A stretch of DNA of 64,000 nt from Apostichopus japonicus (GCF_037975245.1 NC_092576.1:24324111-24388110); one strand, 5' to 3'. Positions 13,401 through 26,310 are shown, counted from the stretch's first letter. Numbers and translations: made by a program. Notes: generated by a model from the letters alone, not told the origin.

Positions 13401-16400
13401 GTCAATCTGACTTAACTTTGATGTTATTGGGACAACAAAAACACGATAACAAACTTCGGAAATGGACAGTGACTGCAATTCTAATATCTTGAATTTTCTT
13501 GGCAAAATTCCTCGCAACACACTAATTCTGTGATGTCACCTTGGCAAACACCCTTCAAACACTTCACTTAAGGTGTAATACTCTCGTTGGTTCATCAGTG
13601 AAAATTGATGAAGTTGATGGAATGTTTTGCTTGGTTGTCAGAGTTCTCTGTACAGTACTTACAATTTCATCAAAATGTTTTTTTGTAGAAATCTTGGTTG
13701 CCTCTTCATTTGAGTTGCCTTGTGTTCATTTGTGTTACCTTGTTTTCATTTCTTTTACCTTGTGTTCATTTGTGTTACCTTGTGTTCATTTGTGTTCATT
13801 TGTGTTACCTTGTGTTCATTTGTGTTACCTTGTGTTCATTCGTGTTACCTTGTGTTCATTTGTGTTACCTTGTGTTCATTTGTGTTACCTTGTTTTCATT
13901 TCTTTTACCTTGTGTTTATTTGTGTTACCTTGTGTTCATTTGTGTTACCTTGTGTTCATTTGTGTTACCTTGTGTTCATATGTGTTACCTTGTGTTCATT
14001 TGAGTTCATTTGTGTTGCCTTGTTTTCATTTGTGTTACCCCCGTGTTCCTTTGTGTTACCTTGTGTTATGTTGTGTTGCCTTGTGTTCCTTTGTGTTGCC
14101 TTGTTTACCTTGTGTTACCTTGTGTTACATTGTAGTGTACATTACTTCCATTACTAACAGAGGCAATGAAAATGTATGAATGCAACTTCTTAGTTTACTT
14201 GGTGGCATGTCTATCCACTGGTTAGTTTGTTTGGGGTGCACATCAGGAAGAACCTTATCAGGCTGCTACTGTAGATCTAGCAGAAATGTCAAAACTTGCA
14301 CACATTGTGGATAAAGTTTCCATTTCAAAATCAGCAAGACAGATTAGAAAGCACAAAGTACTCTGCCTTAAACTAATAATAGATAGTTCTTCTTCTTTAG
14401 AGCTGCATTAATAGACTTTTTTTTCACAGCTCAACAAAATTTCATAATAAGTGGAAAACAAGACTCTCTGAAGGTTGTCTTTTCAGAGAATTCTTATCAC
14501 ACTATGAATAAAAAAATTGGAATTTATGGTCAAATTTTTTCCAAAATCTGACCTTGAAGTTAATATACTTTAAGCATAGTGTGCCTGGATCTTACCATGA
14601 AAAGGATCATACTAAGTTCTTGATAATGTTGGTGTCCCCATTACAAACAAAACTCCCTTTTTCACACATACCCAATTAGGTCTAGCACAAGATACTGTGT
14701 GAGGGGTATATTCTATAATGGAAAGCCTTATTATGTTATAATATATTATACAAATAATGAATGGTTATGAGTGCAATAGTGCATATATTTCATGAGTTGA
14801 AAGATGGAATGTTCCATTCAACGAGGCTTAGCCGAGTTGAATGGAACAAATTACATCTTTCAACGAATAATATATTTGCACTATTGCATGAATGGAAACA
14901 TTATTATTTGTTTTATACAACATCTTATATTAAGATGGGTAAAATGCACCCATGCAACAGATTGTTTTGAACAGACAGGTTTCTCTGCTCTCTAACCATT
15001 GAAAAAAGTGCTACCAAAAAAGTATAACCCATGGTTCTATTTCATAGAGTGGAATAAAGCGGATTTTGCATGCAATCAACGAGCAATTGACCAATCAAAT
15101 GACCAGAATACAATTTCATGTAAATCATGATATCTGCATTCCCTCTTTAAAGCGAAATGTAATGATTGATAACACAGGAAATAACCAATGGCTTCACATG
15201 GTAGTTGAGAAAGAATACTTTGCATGAAAGTTGCAAATTGATGGAATGACCCACACACACTGTTACTTGAATTCTTGGAAACAAGACTACATAGTACATA
15301 CTCACCCGTGACTCTTCTGATAGGATCAATTTGATCCTCTTCTTTCCACACTGTCTGTCTGCTAGGCAAACTCTCCAGGAATCCTAAAGCAAGGAAGACA
15401 AATATCATACCCATATTATTTCGATATCAATTTACCATTCTGATACAAAGTTTGTATTTAGAACAACTTCACAAACCTTGTAACCTCACCACATTATTAA
15501 ATGACTTGCTATATAGTCCATCGAAGAAAGCTATTTAGGTTTCATGAATGGAATTCATTTTGCATATTAAGCAGGACATCATTAGAGTTTAATTATGTTT
15601 ACAGACAGTTATTTTGATACTGTAAGTAAAGTCCATGACTCTGATGCCTAGCTTCCCCCCTCCGCTTTGATCGGTAATGGCAAACAATAAAATTGGAATG
15701 ATGCTCATACTTGGCAACGGAACTTAGCCAGTTAAGCAGGCAAACTCACGGACCTGCCCATCGTGAAATGACAAACACTATGACCATACACACAATTAAA
15801 TGATAGGCTAGACAAACCCTATGACCATACACACAATGAAATGATAGGCTAGAAAAACCCTATGACCATACACAAAATGAAATGATAGGCTAAACAAACC
15901 CTATGACCATACACACAATGAAATGATAGGCTAGACAAACCCTATGACCACACACACAATAAAAAGATAGGCTAGACAAACCCTATGACTATATACACAC
16001 AATGAAATGATAGGCTAGACAAACCCTATGACCATACACACAATGAAATGATAGGCTAGACACTTTCAATTGAATATCAACTAAAGACTGTGCACATGGT
16101 CTACCATAAAGGTGCAGGTTACTTGATGGATGAGTGCAGTATTCAACAGCATGAATTATGAGGACAAGTAGAATTCCTATATATAATCTGAATGTAAATA
16201 CAGTACTCAACGTTGTACTAGTATCTAAATAGTTAGGTCTCAGACAGAGCCCTATATAAATGTATTACTCCAATGTACAACAATGCAACACTAGAAGTAC
16301 TTATGAGTATGGAGGAATTATAAATCTGAGAGTACCATCTAGTTAATGAGTTTCATTGGATTTCAGAATTGATGGATATCAGTACTTAGGAACCTGTATC

Positions 16401-18412
16401 ATCCAAAACTATATGAGACTTACATATAAGGCATTGAAGACTCCCGCACAAAGAAACGTCTCATGCCGGTAATCTGACCTAGTTTTGAATGAGGTGTAAC
16501 AGAAGTGTTAGACACCATCATCGATCCCAGAAAATACACACACAGCTTGCTACCATCGGTAATTAGACACAAGCGTACAGTCAATATTGCAGCTACGGTC
16601 AATACCCACAACACAGTGTACATAGCAGCGATGGATATCTCAGGTCTAGATAAAAGATAACAAGGTATCACGTTTCATTACTGTCTGCATTTTGTAGCAA
16701 ACTTCACTTGCAAGCAACGGAAAGTTAACCTTTTTCAGAGCACGTTGTACAGCTATATTAAATATATCTTGACCTCAAAAGAACTGGCATAGGAGGTCAA
16801 ACCTTCTAGAGTTACCATCTGTACATGTCAAGGTATCACACATACACACATAAACCCTCCATGACTGCTTAGTGCTTACACTCCTATCACGCTCAGCAAG
16901 AAAGGAAAAATGAGTAGCCTCTAATTTGTAATTCTGTCAATTTTAAACATAAACCATTGGAAAAAAAATCACTTAAATTACTCACCATAACTTTCACTGA
17001 CCGATAAGTCCTTGAGGTCAACCACATCACTGTCTGGAAATTCTTTGTCATACTAAGGTAAGAATCAACATAAAGAACTCTAGAGACACTAGTAATCAAA
17101 TAAGATAACTTGTAGAATATTGCAAGCTGCTTGCATTGTTTGACTTCCTCTTGATCCAACAAACTTTCCCCTTTATCGTAGTACCTTTTGCCCAACCCTC
17201 AACCATTTTGGTACCTGTTTCATTCTTCTGTACACCAACTATCAATTTGTATTCCTTGTTGCTCATCTTATTCATCTGGTTATTCACACTGTAGCACATT
17301 TAGATTCTGAAAGTTCTGATATTACAAACGGTAACTGTCACTAAAGAAGCGCAGTCTTGCTTTGTTGCACGATTGCACTCATACACTATGTGCACACAAT
17401 GAGTTTGTGAGATTGCAACTAACAGTGAAGTTACATTGCTGCAGTATTCACATTGGACAGTTAGAACAGCAATGATGACCACTTCTTTCTCAGACCGTAC
17501 AATAAATAAAATACCAAAAACTAAACCGAATATCAGTGACAAGCATTCAAAAGGATTTAAATAGATCATCAAATTTAGAATAGGCATAAGTACCCCACAT
17601 ATGATCTGTTTCTCCCTTTTCTATATTCATAATAATAATCATAATAACAATAATAATATAACTGATAATGAAGGAGAATACGCCTTTGATTGAACTGGAT
17701 TATGCATTACAAAGCATGACTTCATTTATACTGTACTCATGTATGAGGTTCAATGCTTGTGACTGATGTAGGCTAAATGAACTTCTTGCAACTTTGATTT
17801 GACTTATTTGTTGTGTTGTGACATGACATGACACAACAACACCCTGATGTATTTGGATCTGTTTTGCTTTGCGATACTTTATTAATTGTTCATAAACCTA
17901 TGCACAAGTACTATGTTTTCATAAAAGTGCATACACCTTAGAATAAGCTTTATTAAGAATGAATGAACTGGTTCGGCTCAAGTTGACCACTGCACTATAC
18001 TGTATGTGTGTGCCCTACTGTACAGTAGGCATATACAAAGTTATAACAACATTGGTACACTTGTGGCCTAGCCCAAACGTATATCCTGTATTAGCAATTT
18101 ACTGCATAAGTAGTGAGGTTACGGAGGTTGTTTTTTAGCCACAAGTAATAGGGCCGTCGGGCAGACCTAAGCCTGGGCTGGTTGACAAACAGTAAACGTA
18201 GGCTAGGCTAATTGATATTCCAGATTCGTCGCAAAACCCCTACCACCTAACTCAACATTACTTTATCATATGCGACAAAATGAGTATGAAATTCACTTTT
18301 AATTACAAAAAACACGACTAACTTTCGATATTATAGACATCATGTCACTGAGTAAACCATGACTCCTTTTGAGATTTGAATAAAGATGTGGATCGTCAGG
18401 TGTAGCCATCAT
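5114..18412 (-). CDS. Scm3/HJURP-like CENP-A chaperone (six-exon gene model)
   Basis: Predicted 929-residue protein, joined from coding exons 18412-18323, 17052-16986, 15383-15306, 12975-12890, 10244-10154 and 7491-5114. All junctions are GT/AG and phase-consistent. Seen: residues about 12-60, made by joining exons 1 and 2, contain KYDKEFPDSDVVDL preceded by an amphipathic helix and followed by a Gly and FLESL. This matches the Scm3-domain pattern of KY, an acidic linker, D-V-[VI]-[DQ]-[LM], then a short G-containing strand. Known of the family: Scm3 and vertebrate HJURP bind the CENP-A/H4 dimer through this segment and deposit CENP-A at centromeres. The rest is predicted disordered: a basic RKRK cluster near residue 283, many SP/TP sites (about 294-428), acidic SDEE repeats (491-624) and a basic C-terminus. 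Human HJURP is somewhat shorter. The family call rests on this one motif; the exon model is stronger than the function. Confidence 0.75.
6032..6433 (-). repeat. In-frame acidic repeat, four units of SLVTSGSSDEEGEA type
   Basis: Four units of roughly 30-40 residues, each containing YKDQ or KNQ, then LVTSGSSDEE, then a Glu-rich spacer of variable length. S/T followed by DEE fits casein kinase 2 sites. Spacer length differs between units, which suggests expansion by slippage within the exon. Confidence 0.8.
7745..9915. repeat. 78-bp tandem repeat, about 28 copies, in the last intron
   Basis: The unit alternates CACTCACTGACTATTGTCC, CACAAATTAACACTTCACAT and CACTGCCTGTTGTCC. The spacing of CACTTCACATTC at 7874, 7952 and 8030 gives a 78-bp period. 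A higher-order duplication is visible: 8247-8594 and 9075-9422 are nearly identical. Because 78 is divisible by 3, spurious open frames run through it. Confidence 0.95.
10154..10244 (-). CDS. Scm3/HJURP-like gene, exon 5
   Basis: 91 nt between acceptor CACATAG and donor GTTAGT, phase 0 in and phase 1 out. It encodes 30 residues, ETLLTNQLEDEEWEDI followed by a Glu/Lys-rich run. This starts the acidic part of the protein. Confidence 0.7.
10300..11235. repeat. 44-45-bp tandem repeat, about 21 copies
   Basis: The unit is CATACAACAGGCTTCCATAC plus TACTTGGAATTGTTAATGAT with ATATAT. Some copies carry small indels, and a two-to-three unit block is duplicated (10505-10610 versus 10695-10800). It starts about 55 bp upstream (in gene orientation) of exon 5. 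Confidence 0.93.
11236..12059. other. Intron sequence without recognised features
   Basis: Unique-looking AT-rich intronic DNA between two minisatellites. I see no exon with a convincing acceptor and donor pair here. Confidence 0.4.
12060..12860. repeat. G/A-rich ~18-bp minisatellite (GTGGGTAGGAGGGTGAAA)
   Basis: About 40 imperfect units. The plus strand is almost pure purine plus T, and the minus (transcribed) strand is CT-rich. The array ends about 30 bp from the donor of exon 4. GGG tracts recur every unit. Confidence 0.93.
12890..12975 (-). CDS. Scm3/HJURP-like gene, exon 4
   Basis: 86 nt between the acceptor AACTTTCCAG-like tract (TTTCCAG) and the donor GTAAGT, phase 1 in and phase 0 out. 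It encodes 29 residues including IIPKSVLSATALDSFL, a possible amphipathic helix. Confidence 0.7.
13066..13690. other. Intron sequence without recognised features
   Basis: Contains a diverged interspersed-repeat fragment (about 13510-13680) related to sequence near 1465-1630. No exon or RNA gene is evident. Confidence 0.35.
13700..14130. repeat. 20-bp minisatellite TGTGTTACCTTGTGTTCATT
   Basis: About 21 units with an exact 20-bp period across most of the array. Variants carry TTTTCATT or TTGCCT. Open frames across it are repeat artefacts. Confidence 0.95.
14735..14925. mobile_element. Foldback MITE-like element
   Basis: A long imperfect inverted repeat. GCAATAGTGCATATATTTCA ... TTCAACGAGGC pairs with the mirrored GTTGAATGG ... 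ATATATTTGCACTATTGC, with arms of roughly 85 bp and a very short loop around 14832. The outer parts (ACAAATAATGAATGG versus TGGAAACATTATTATTTG) extend the pairing imperfectly. Confidence 0.75.
15306..15383 (-). CDS. Scm3/HJURP-like gene, exon 3
   Basis: 78 nt between a CTTTAG acceptor and a GTGAGT donor, phase 1 in and out. It encodes FLESLPSRQTVW followed by an acidic stretch and IDPIRRVT. FLESL directly follows the DVVDL segment, as a short strand does in Scm3-type domains. Confidence 0.7.
15765..16065. repeat. ~42-bp tandem repeat, seven copies
   Basis: The unit is AACCCTATGACCATACACAC plus AATGAAATGATAGGCTAGAC, with minor variants, in the intron between exons 2 and 3. Confidence 0.92.
16426..16745 (+). 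mobile_element. TTAA-type MITE, copy A (right end decayed)
   Basis: Shares a core with elements at 37638-38041 and 44565-44938: GGCATTGAAGACTC at one end, then GTGTAACAGAAGTGTT, ATCGATCCCAGAAAATACAC and TATCACGTTTCA. The open frame inside (minus strand, 16671-16420) is a product of the repeat and is not an exon. Confidence 0.75.
16986..17052 (-). CDS. Scm3/HJURP-like gene, exon 2 (core motif)
   Basis: 67 nt between the acceptor TTACCTTAG and the donor GTGAGT. Phase 0 in, phase 1 out. It encodes YDKEFPDSDVVDL and then KDLSVSESY, the most family-specific part of the protein. It is too short to stand out as an open reading frame. Confidence 0.75.
17053..18322. other. Intron 1 of the Scm3/HJURP-like gene
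   Basis: AT-rich with a short (ATA/ATC)n patch near 17630-17660 and a ~30-bp near-palindrome around 17815-17845 (TTGTGACATGACATGACACAA). No exon is seen. Confidence 0.4.
18323..18412 (-). CDS. Scm3/HJURP-like gene, coding exon 1
   Basis: Thirty codons beginning MMATPDDPHLYSN and ending MSIISK, followed by the donor GTTAGT. It encodes the first helix of the putative Scm3 domain. Two adjacent ATGs (18412 and 18409) could both start translation; I chose the upstream one arbitrarily. Confidence 0.75.
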
Positions 18413-18445
18413 GACTAATTCTGTTGTAATGATTCCCTGTCAAAA

Positions 18446-18474
18446 TTCAAAGACTCAAGAGTTGACTTTCGCGC
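18446..18474 (-). promoter_or_regulatory. E2F octamer plus CHR-like element upstream of the Scm3/HJURP-like start
   Basis: Upstream of the ATG at 18412 lie TTTGAA on the minus strand (18451-18446, matching the CHR core) and a perfect E2F consensus TTTCGCGC (18467-18474, plus-strand reading). Both are within about 65 bp of the start codon. The pair is typical of cell-cycle genes bound by DREAM/E2F complexes and fits a centromere-loading factor. A short motif can occur by chance. Confidence 0.4.
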
Positions 18475-19708
18475 TAGTGGAAGGACGTATGTAAGTTACA
18501 ATGCATTCAGATCATTACCATAGTAGGTTATGTATGGCATCTCCAATTAATGTGTATGCCCGCAAAGAAGATAATCAAGTGCGATATTGTCTTACAGCTT
18601 ATTCGACACTATAGTCACTTGTTTGGTCGGGACACTCACACTTTGATGGACCACTTAGGTGAAAACAACAACAAAATATATAAATCATTGAACAGGCAAA
18701 CCAGAAGTTGAATTTCTTAACTGTGCTTTAATACATCTGCCACCCGCGCCCTCCCCATCACACCTAAATCTCCAAGACGCCTTCATGGGAAACGATGAAT
18801 TTGACCATTGACTGATTATTCATAAGCCCTAATGAAGAGGCTAAATCCATTTTGGGTACGATAGAAGGTACAACGTGTTACGGCCTGCGATTTGGTTAAA
18901 AGGAGCATTGTAGCCTGCAAGATCAATTTCGTGACCCCCCCCCCCCTGGCCTATATAGGATGTCAGGATGCCTTCGAAGCAGAAAGATCATTTATATAAC
19001 ATCTAAGTTAAATTCATTAACCGTATATTGTTATACGACTTGCATGTTGTTAAGAAACTTAAAACAAAGGCCACGTCTGGTGTTTTTTTTTTTTTTGGTG
19101 AATATATATAGAATCACTCTAACAATTTTAAGTCTGCTGTATAACAATAGCAAGTTATCATGTATAAGTTTCTTGAAATTTCGTAATCGACCTCCCTTGG
19201 TCGTAAAATGACCTCTTTTTACCAATTAGTCTGCAACGCCTGCCACCATTTTTATATCGTATGAGGGTCTTTGTGAGAACACTGTATGATTATACTTATA
19301 CACTGTAGACATGAACATAAGTTTCCACACAGTGTTTACTATAAAAGCCTAATGGTGTTAAGAAGCTATGCAGGCTAATTGTAAAGCCTGAGGTCGATTT
19401 ACGAACGTGGCAGGTCGATAACGTAATAAAAAAAACGTTATTAGCTATAGCATGCTATAATTGGAGCCAATAATGTACATCTTTAAGGGACATCGTGTGA
19501 CAACCGGTATCATAACGAAATGTGTCCTTTCCGCCGACTACGCCACTGATGTCGCCACCTACTGGGGCCTGAGGAATACAGTTTGCGTGCACACGCGGTA
19601 AACTAATCTCAACTCGGTAACACCCCCCCCCCCCCGCCTTCCACCTCCCCCAACCTGGCTTTTCTATAAGTTAGTCCATATTCCGGTTTTTTATGTATAC
19701 CCTCGACT
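18475..19708. other. Intergenic DNA, no gene recognised
   Basis: No conserved reading frame. Contains a poly-C run near 18937, a poly-T run near 19082 and a poly-C run at 19622-19635. Confidence 0.45.
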
Positions 19709-20051
19709 CAGCATCGGAGCTAGGGGTATTGGTCAGGGGGCGAGAATGGTCTATAGGGGCGCATTCGACACTATCTAAGCGGAGCGCCACCACAGGTTGG
19801 CGCGGAGCATAGCCTACAGAATTTTTTTGAGTAAAGATACTCCATAGATCGACGGAAAATAATTACCCTTTATTAAATTACCCGGGCCTTGCTAATTTGA
19901 AGATAAACGAAGAATAAATAGGTGTCATCGCCATATTGTCAGAAGATTACACCAACAAAATGTGATAAATGTCAATAGGTATTTGAGAGCGCAATAAAAA
20001 AGTAAATAATCGCATTAACTGTATGGACGCTCCACCACTGCAGGCTCGACT
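19709..20051. mobile_element. hAT-type MITE, diverged copy
   Basis: Shares TCGGAGCTAGGGGTATTGGT, CTATCTAAGCGGAGCGCCAC and a terminal TATGGACGCTCC with the intact 341-bp copies at 32556 and 38653. A near-duplication (CTCGACT at 19702-19708 and 20045-20051) may be the old target site. Confidence 0.7.
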
Positions 20052-20276
20052 AATCATAAACCGCAGACTAACAATAAATTGTTAACATCATGTATTACTG
20101 TTTTGAAGATATTGTGCTAGCTTAGGCCGGGCTTAGGGCCTACAGCCAAGAATGTGCCTATATATTCGGTAGTCATGTACCGTACCATATAGGAAAAGGG
20201 TTAAATTTAAATCCGACGTAATCCGACGTGCAGTGATTAAACTCGCAAAGAGCCAAATATTCCACACAGTATATGC

Positions 20277-22278
20277 CAGGGGCGTATCCAGGATTTTCCA
20301 ATAGGGGGGGGGGGGCGTCAGGCATGAATGATCGCCGTCCTGGGGGATGGGTCTAAGGGGAGGGGTGTACAATTTTTGCTTTCGAAGAAGGGATGAAATG
20401 CAAAATGGTGTCATATGCATGGACGGCGATCCGTACTTCCGAGTGGGGGGGGGGGGGGGATATGACCTTGTTGACTATATAAGCGTAGCGCCACCATGAG
20501 TTGGCGCGAAGCGTACAAGAAAATTTTGGATTAACAAACCCTCTAGATGGCCGGAAACGGCACTTCCCGAAGTTTCCAAGCGGCATATACCCAACTTAAA
20601 AATAGGGATGTCATGTCCGAAATATCTCATAATCAGGATCCAAAATACTTTTTTTTTAATTTCGGGTGTTATTTTGGGAAAATTGCCCCTGTCAATCTTG
20701 TTTCAGGCGCAACGTTAGAATGTTCGCGAGCTCTTTTATATTATTCGATGAAGAAAATGGCCTCATGCAGGCTATTATAGGCCTATACACATGCAATACA
20801 CAATTACACATAGTTACATTCCTAGGTACCGATTGCTAGGGCATCCAGGTGAAACGTGTATTAAGCATTACCCTGGTTACATGAGATTCTCAGCTGTTCG
20901 AGGGAACATGTACGTGTGTAGGCCTACTATAGGGCCTATATGAATCAACGAGGTAAATGAATCTGGAGGATTCATGTCAATTGGGTGCGCGCGTACCATG
21001 TATGGAGGGTCATGTGATGTGTTCCAGGGTGGTACTATACTGATATTTCTCTGTAGCAGTTCGAGAACAGTGTTAGTGACTTCGTGAAAGATTGGTCGGT
21101 TCGGACATGGGAACTAACGGCATAAGAAGGTACTGGTACTTCAGGCCTACGAAATAGTGCTAATATGCTAACGTTCAACCTTATTCTCTTGAATGAAGGC
21201 AGGCTTTCTACATAATCTTACTTATTAATACAGCTCTAGGGGCAAGCTTTGTCTCATATGGCTTAACGTTATTACTACACGCTATAAGTGAGTGTAGAAA
21301 TGGGAAATGTGGGGAAATGTTTAGTTCAGTGCAACCACGAAATTCTCCATGGAACAGAGCCTAATGCTGTTCGACGGGAATATAGCTATCACGTTAGGCT
21401 ACAGGCACGGTTATTGCTAGGTAACGGGTGTCGTCTGCTGCTCTAAGCGCGCAAACTCATTTACGTACTAGTTGGATGAAATCATCATGCGTAATAGGGA
21501 GAGTAGTATATTAGTACCACCCTGGAACACATCACATGACCCTCCATACATGGTACGCGCGTACGCGCTTATTTACTGTGTGATAGTTTCTCCAGATTCA
21601 TTTACCTCGTTGATATGAATACTATGAGGGTGCATATATGTACTATATCAATACCGTGGGCGCAATAATACATGTTGTTGTTATAGGGCCAATGAAGCCT
21701 ACAGTCAACTATTTTTGCTTTATAACGACGCTTTATTTGAAAAGATCGCACTGCGTTTATGGTAGGCGAGAAATGAAGCTAAAAAAGAGCCGTACATTAA
21801 CGAAGATGCATAAATGTAGGCATGAAAATATTCTTATCCCTGGCATTTGGTGGGGGGGTATGGTGCATTACATCCCCTCCACCCATTTTCATCCCCCCTC
21901 CACCCAGGATCGCTGCCCATGGCCATATGTGATCCATTTTTCGACCTTAATAATAAGCAACATTTCCAGTAAATATGGACACAAAATGCACAATTTAGTA
22001 TGGCTGGCATGTCACTTAGTGTTTATAGTGATAATACAAACACAATTACCATCTATGTTTCTAAAACTATTATGCCGCCGAACTTCGCCAGAACCTTTTT
22101 TTGGCAAACAAAAAATAAAGCAAACGGGAGGGGGGGGGGGGGGTTGAGCGATCACCGACATCTCACATAAAGGTCGTCATCAATTTTTTTTTTTTTTTTT
22201 TTGCTAAACTTTTTTTTTTTGGTGACGGCCAATAGGGGGGCGCGCGCCTGTTGCGCCCCCCCCCCGGATACGCCCCTG
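20277..22278. mobile_element. 2.0-kb TIR transposon with nested insertions
   Basis: Begins CAGGGGCGTATCC and ends with its exact reverse complement GGATACGCCCCTG. TATGC flanks both ends, possibly a target duplication. Inside are a fragment with the GCGCCACCATGAGTTGGCGC segment shared with 31998-32110, a foldback element (20939-21618), and long poly-G, poly-T and poly-C runs. No transposase frame is recognised, so it is non-autonomous. Confidence 0.75.
20939..21618. mobile_element. Foldback element nested in the 2.0-kb transposon
   Basis: Arms of about 110 bp (20939-21049 and 21510-21618) are inverted copies. They share AACGAGGTAAATGAATCTGG, GCGCGTACCATGTATGGAGG and GTGATGTGTTCCAGGGTGG. About 460 bp lies between them, with no coding potential. 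Confidence 0.8.
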
Positions 22279-22564
22279 TATGCATCCTTATAGTTTCACC
22301 GAAGTCTTCATAAGTTTATTTCACAATAACGTGTATTGTACGGTATCAGTTTCACGAAAAGAAAGATTCAATTGATATTCTTACGTGTTTTTGCACTTTG
22401 GTCATTTGCAATATATTTGCAAATATATATTTCTTTGGTCCCATGAATGAAGGGAAATTTACTAGACAGTGAAAATCGTGGTTTGTTTTAATTGATATCT
22501 TCAAACTTATGTAATGAAGTTGGGAAAGTGGCGTCCGCCAAGGGATCTAGCAATTAATAGCCAA

Positions 22565-22778
22565 CAATTCTGAGTATTTTTTATTATTTTTTATTATTGT
22601 CATCTTTAATGAGGGTAGTCCTGCTCAGTGCAAAAGCATTGCTTTCCAGAGGAGCCCTCAATACAAAATACATAAACAATATTATGCAGTAGAAAAACGG
22701 TTAACATCTAAAAGCACAAAAAGGACGGCAAAAAGATAGACAAACAAATATCAGACATCTAAACAAAATAAATAGTAT
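22565..22778 (-). mobile_element. LINE 3' UTR fragment
   Basis: On the minus strand this is nearly identical to the 3' end of the LINE fragment at 46270-46583. Both contain TGAGGGCTCCTCTGGAAAGC, CACTGAGCAGGACTAC and CATTAAAGATGACAATAATA. Both end in an A/T-rich tail. Confidence 0.85.
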
Positions 22779-22956
22779 GTATATAGTGACTTGTTCTCTT
22801 TTTAAATCCCTACCCCTCCCCGACCCTCGACTCCATCCAGGAGGCTTCAAAGGCCAATTCGACAGACATCGGGCCTAGTTTGCACTCTTCATACATATTT
22901 CCATATTTTACTGTGCTAAGTCAAGTATTAGTTAAGTGTTAAGCTAAGTATTAAGT

Positions 22957-23376
22957 CAGACCCGTCAACTCTCCCGGTTTTACCGGTAGACTCCCTGTTT
23001 TTACCTGAATCTCCCGGCCTCCCGGTATCATATTCTATTCTCCCGGTTTTTTAATGTTTCATCACTTGCGACATTTCTGAAAATAGTCAACAATTAGTCC
23101 TATGCAGTGACGCTGAACAGGAAAGGCATTCACTTCAGTGTAGTTCGCAAGAACAAGACAGACAGTCGAAGCGAGCTGTTGTTAAACTACAACAAGAAAC
23201 ACTGATTGGATGATTCTCTCATTGTATTGCATAAGTAGACTATACTTATTTAGGAGTATTTATGTCATTTCAGTTGAAAATTACAAACCTCCCTTTTTTC
23301 CCCTTTTTCTCCCTATTTGTTGGTCCTAAAAAATGTTATTCTCCCTATTTTGGGGTCAAACAGGTTGACAGGTCTG
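22957..23376. mobile_element. TIR MITE (CAGACCCGTCAAC / GTTGACAGGTCTG)
   Basis: A 420-bp segment with near-matching terminal inverted repeats and internal CTCCCGGTTTTACCGGTAG and CTCCCTATTT phrases. TTAAGT occurs on both flanks, offset by one base. No coding capacity. Confidence 0.65.
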
Positions 23377-23731
23377 GTTAAGTATCAAAAGTCATCGATT
23401 TAACAATTCTCAGCAAATTGATCACTAAATAAATATCTTTCACCATTTCAACATTTTTTAAGAAAACGATGAATTACACCCAGAGAGTGGCATCATTTCA
23501 ACAAGTTGTAGCAAAATGAGAAATTGATAACTTCAATATCTCTTAAATACAACATTTTGCGACACAACGTTTGTTTCTTTAATAATGATACGTTTGCACC
23601 ACAGTGTTATCATTTCAACATTTTGCAGCAAAATGATGAATTGCAACAAAATTGCAGAAATGTTCACATCATTTTGGCGGTCCCTTGACATTTTCATATA
23701 CGAGACACCCTATAAAGAGTCACGTGGTTTT

Positions 23732-25983
<2,252 letters not shown>

Positions 25984-26215
25984 CTCGTGTCTGACGTCAC
26001 CATCTCTTGTCCGACTCCACCTTTCACTTACGAATGGTGTCCGTCGGCACGGTTACAGTTTGACCGAGCAAAAGAATAGCAATAGCGCCACACATCGTAG
26101 ACTTATTGTCTGTGAAATAGATAGCGGCAGGTTTAATAAGTCACAACCTCGCCATACGAGAAGAAATATTTATACTGTTAATATAGTACCGTGCCGTATA
26201 CTTGGGTCCAGTCAA

Positions 26216-26310
26216 GGACATGGGCGTAGATCTGGGGCGACTTGGGCGTCAACATTGGGCGACATGGGCGTCAAAATGGGGCGACGTGGGCGTCGATCTG
26301 GGGTGACTGG
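26216..26310. repeat. 22-bp G-rich minisatellite, four copies
   Basis: Unit TGGGCGTCAANNTGGGGCGAC (four copies with variation), ending next to a poly-C run at 26315-26330. Confidence 0.85.

Noticed and set aside
13541-14179. 212-codon frame rich in CVHLCYLVF
   Set aside because: Translation of the 20-bp minisatellite, hydrophobic only by composition.
16420-16671. 83-codon minus-strand frame as a possible exon of the Scm3-like gene
   Set aside because: It lies in a MITE present three times here, and exons 2 and 3 join in phase without it.
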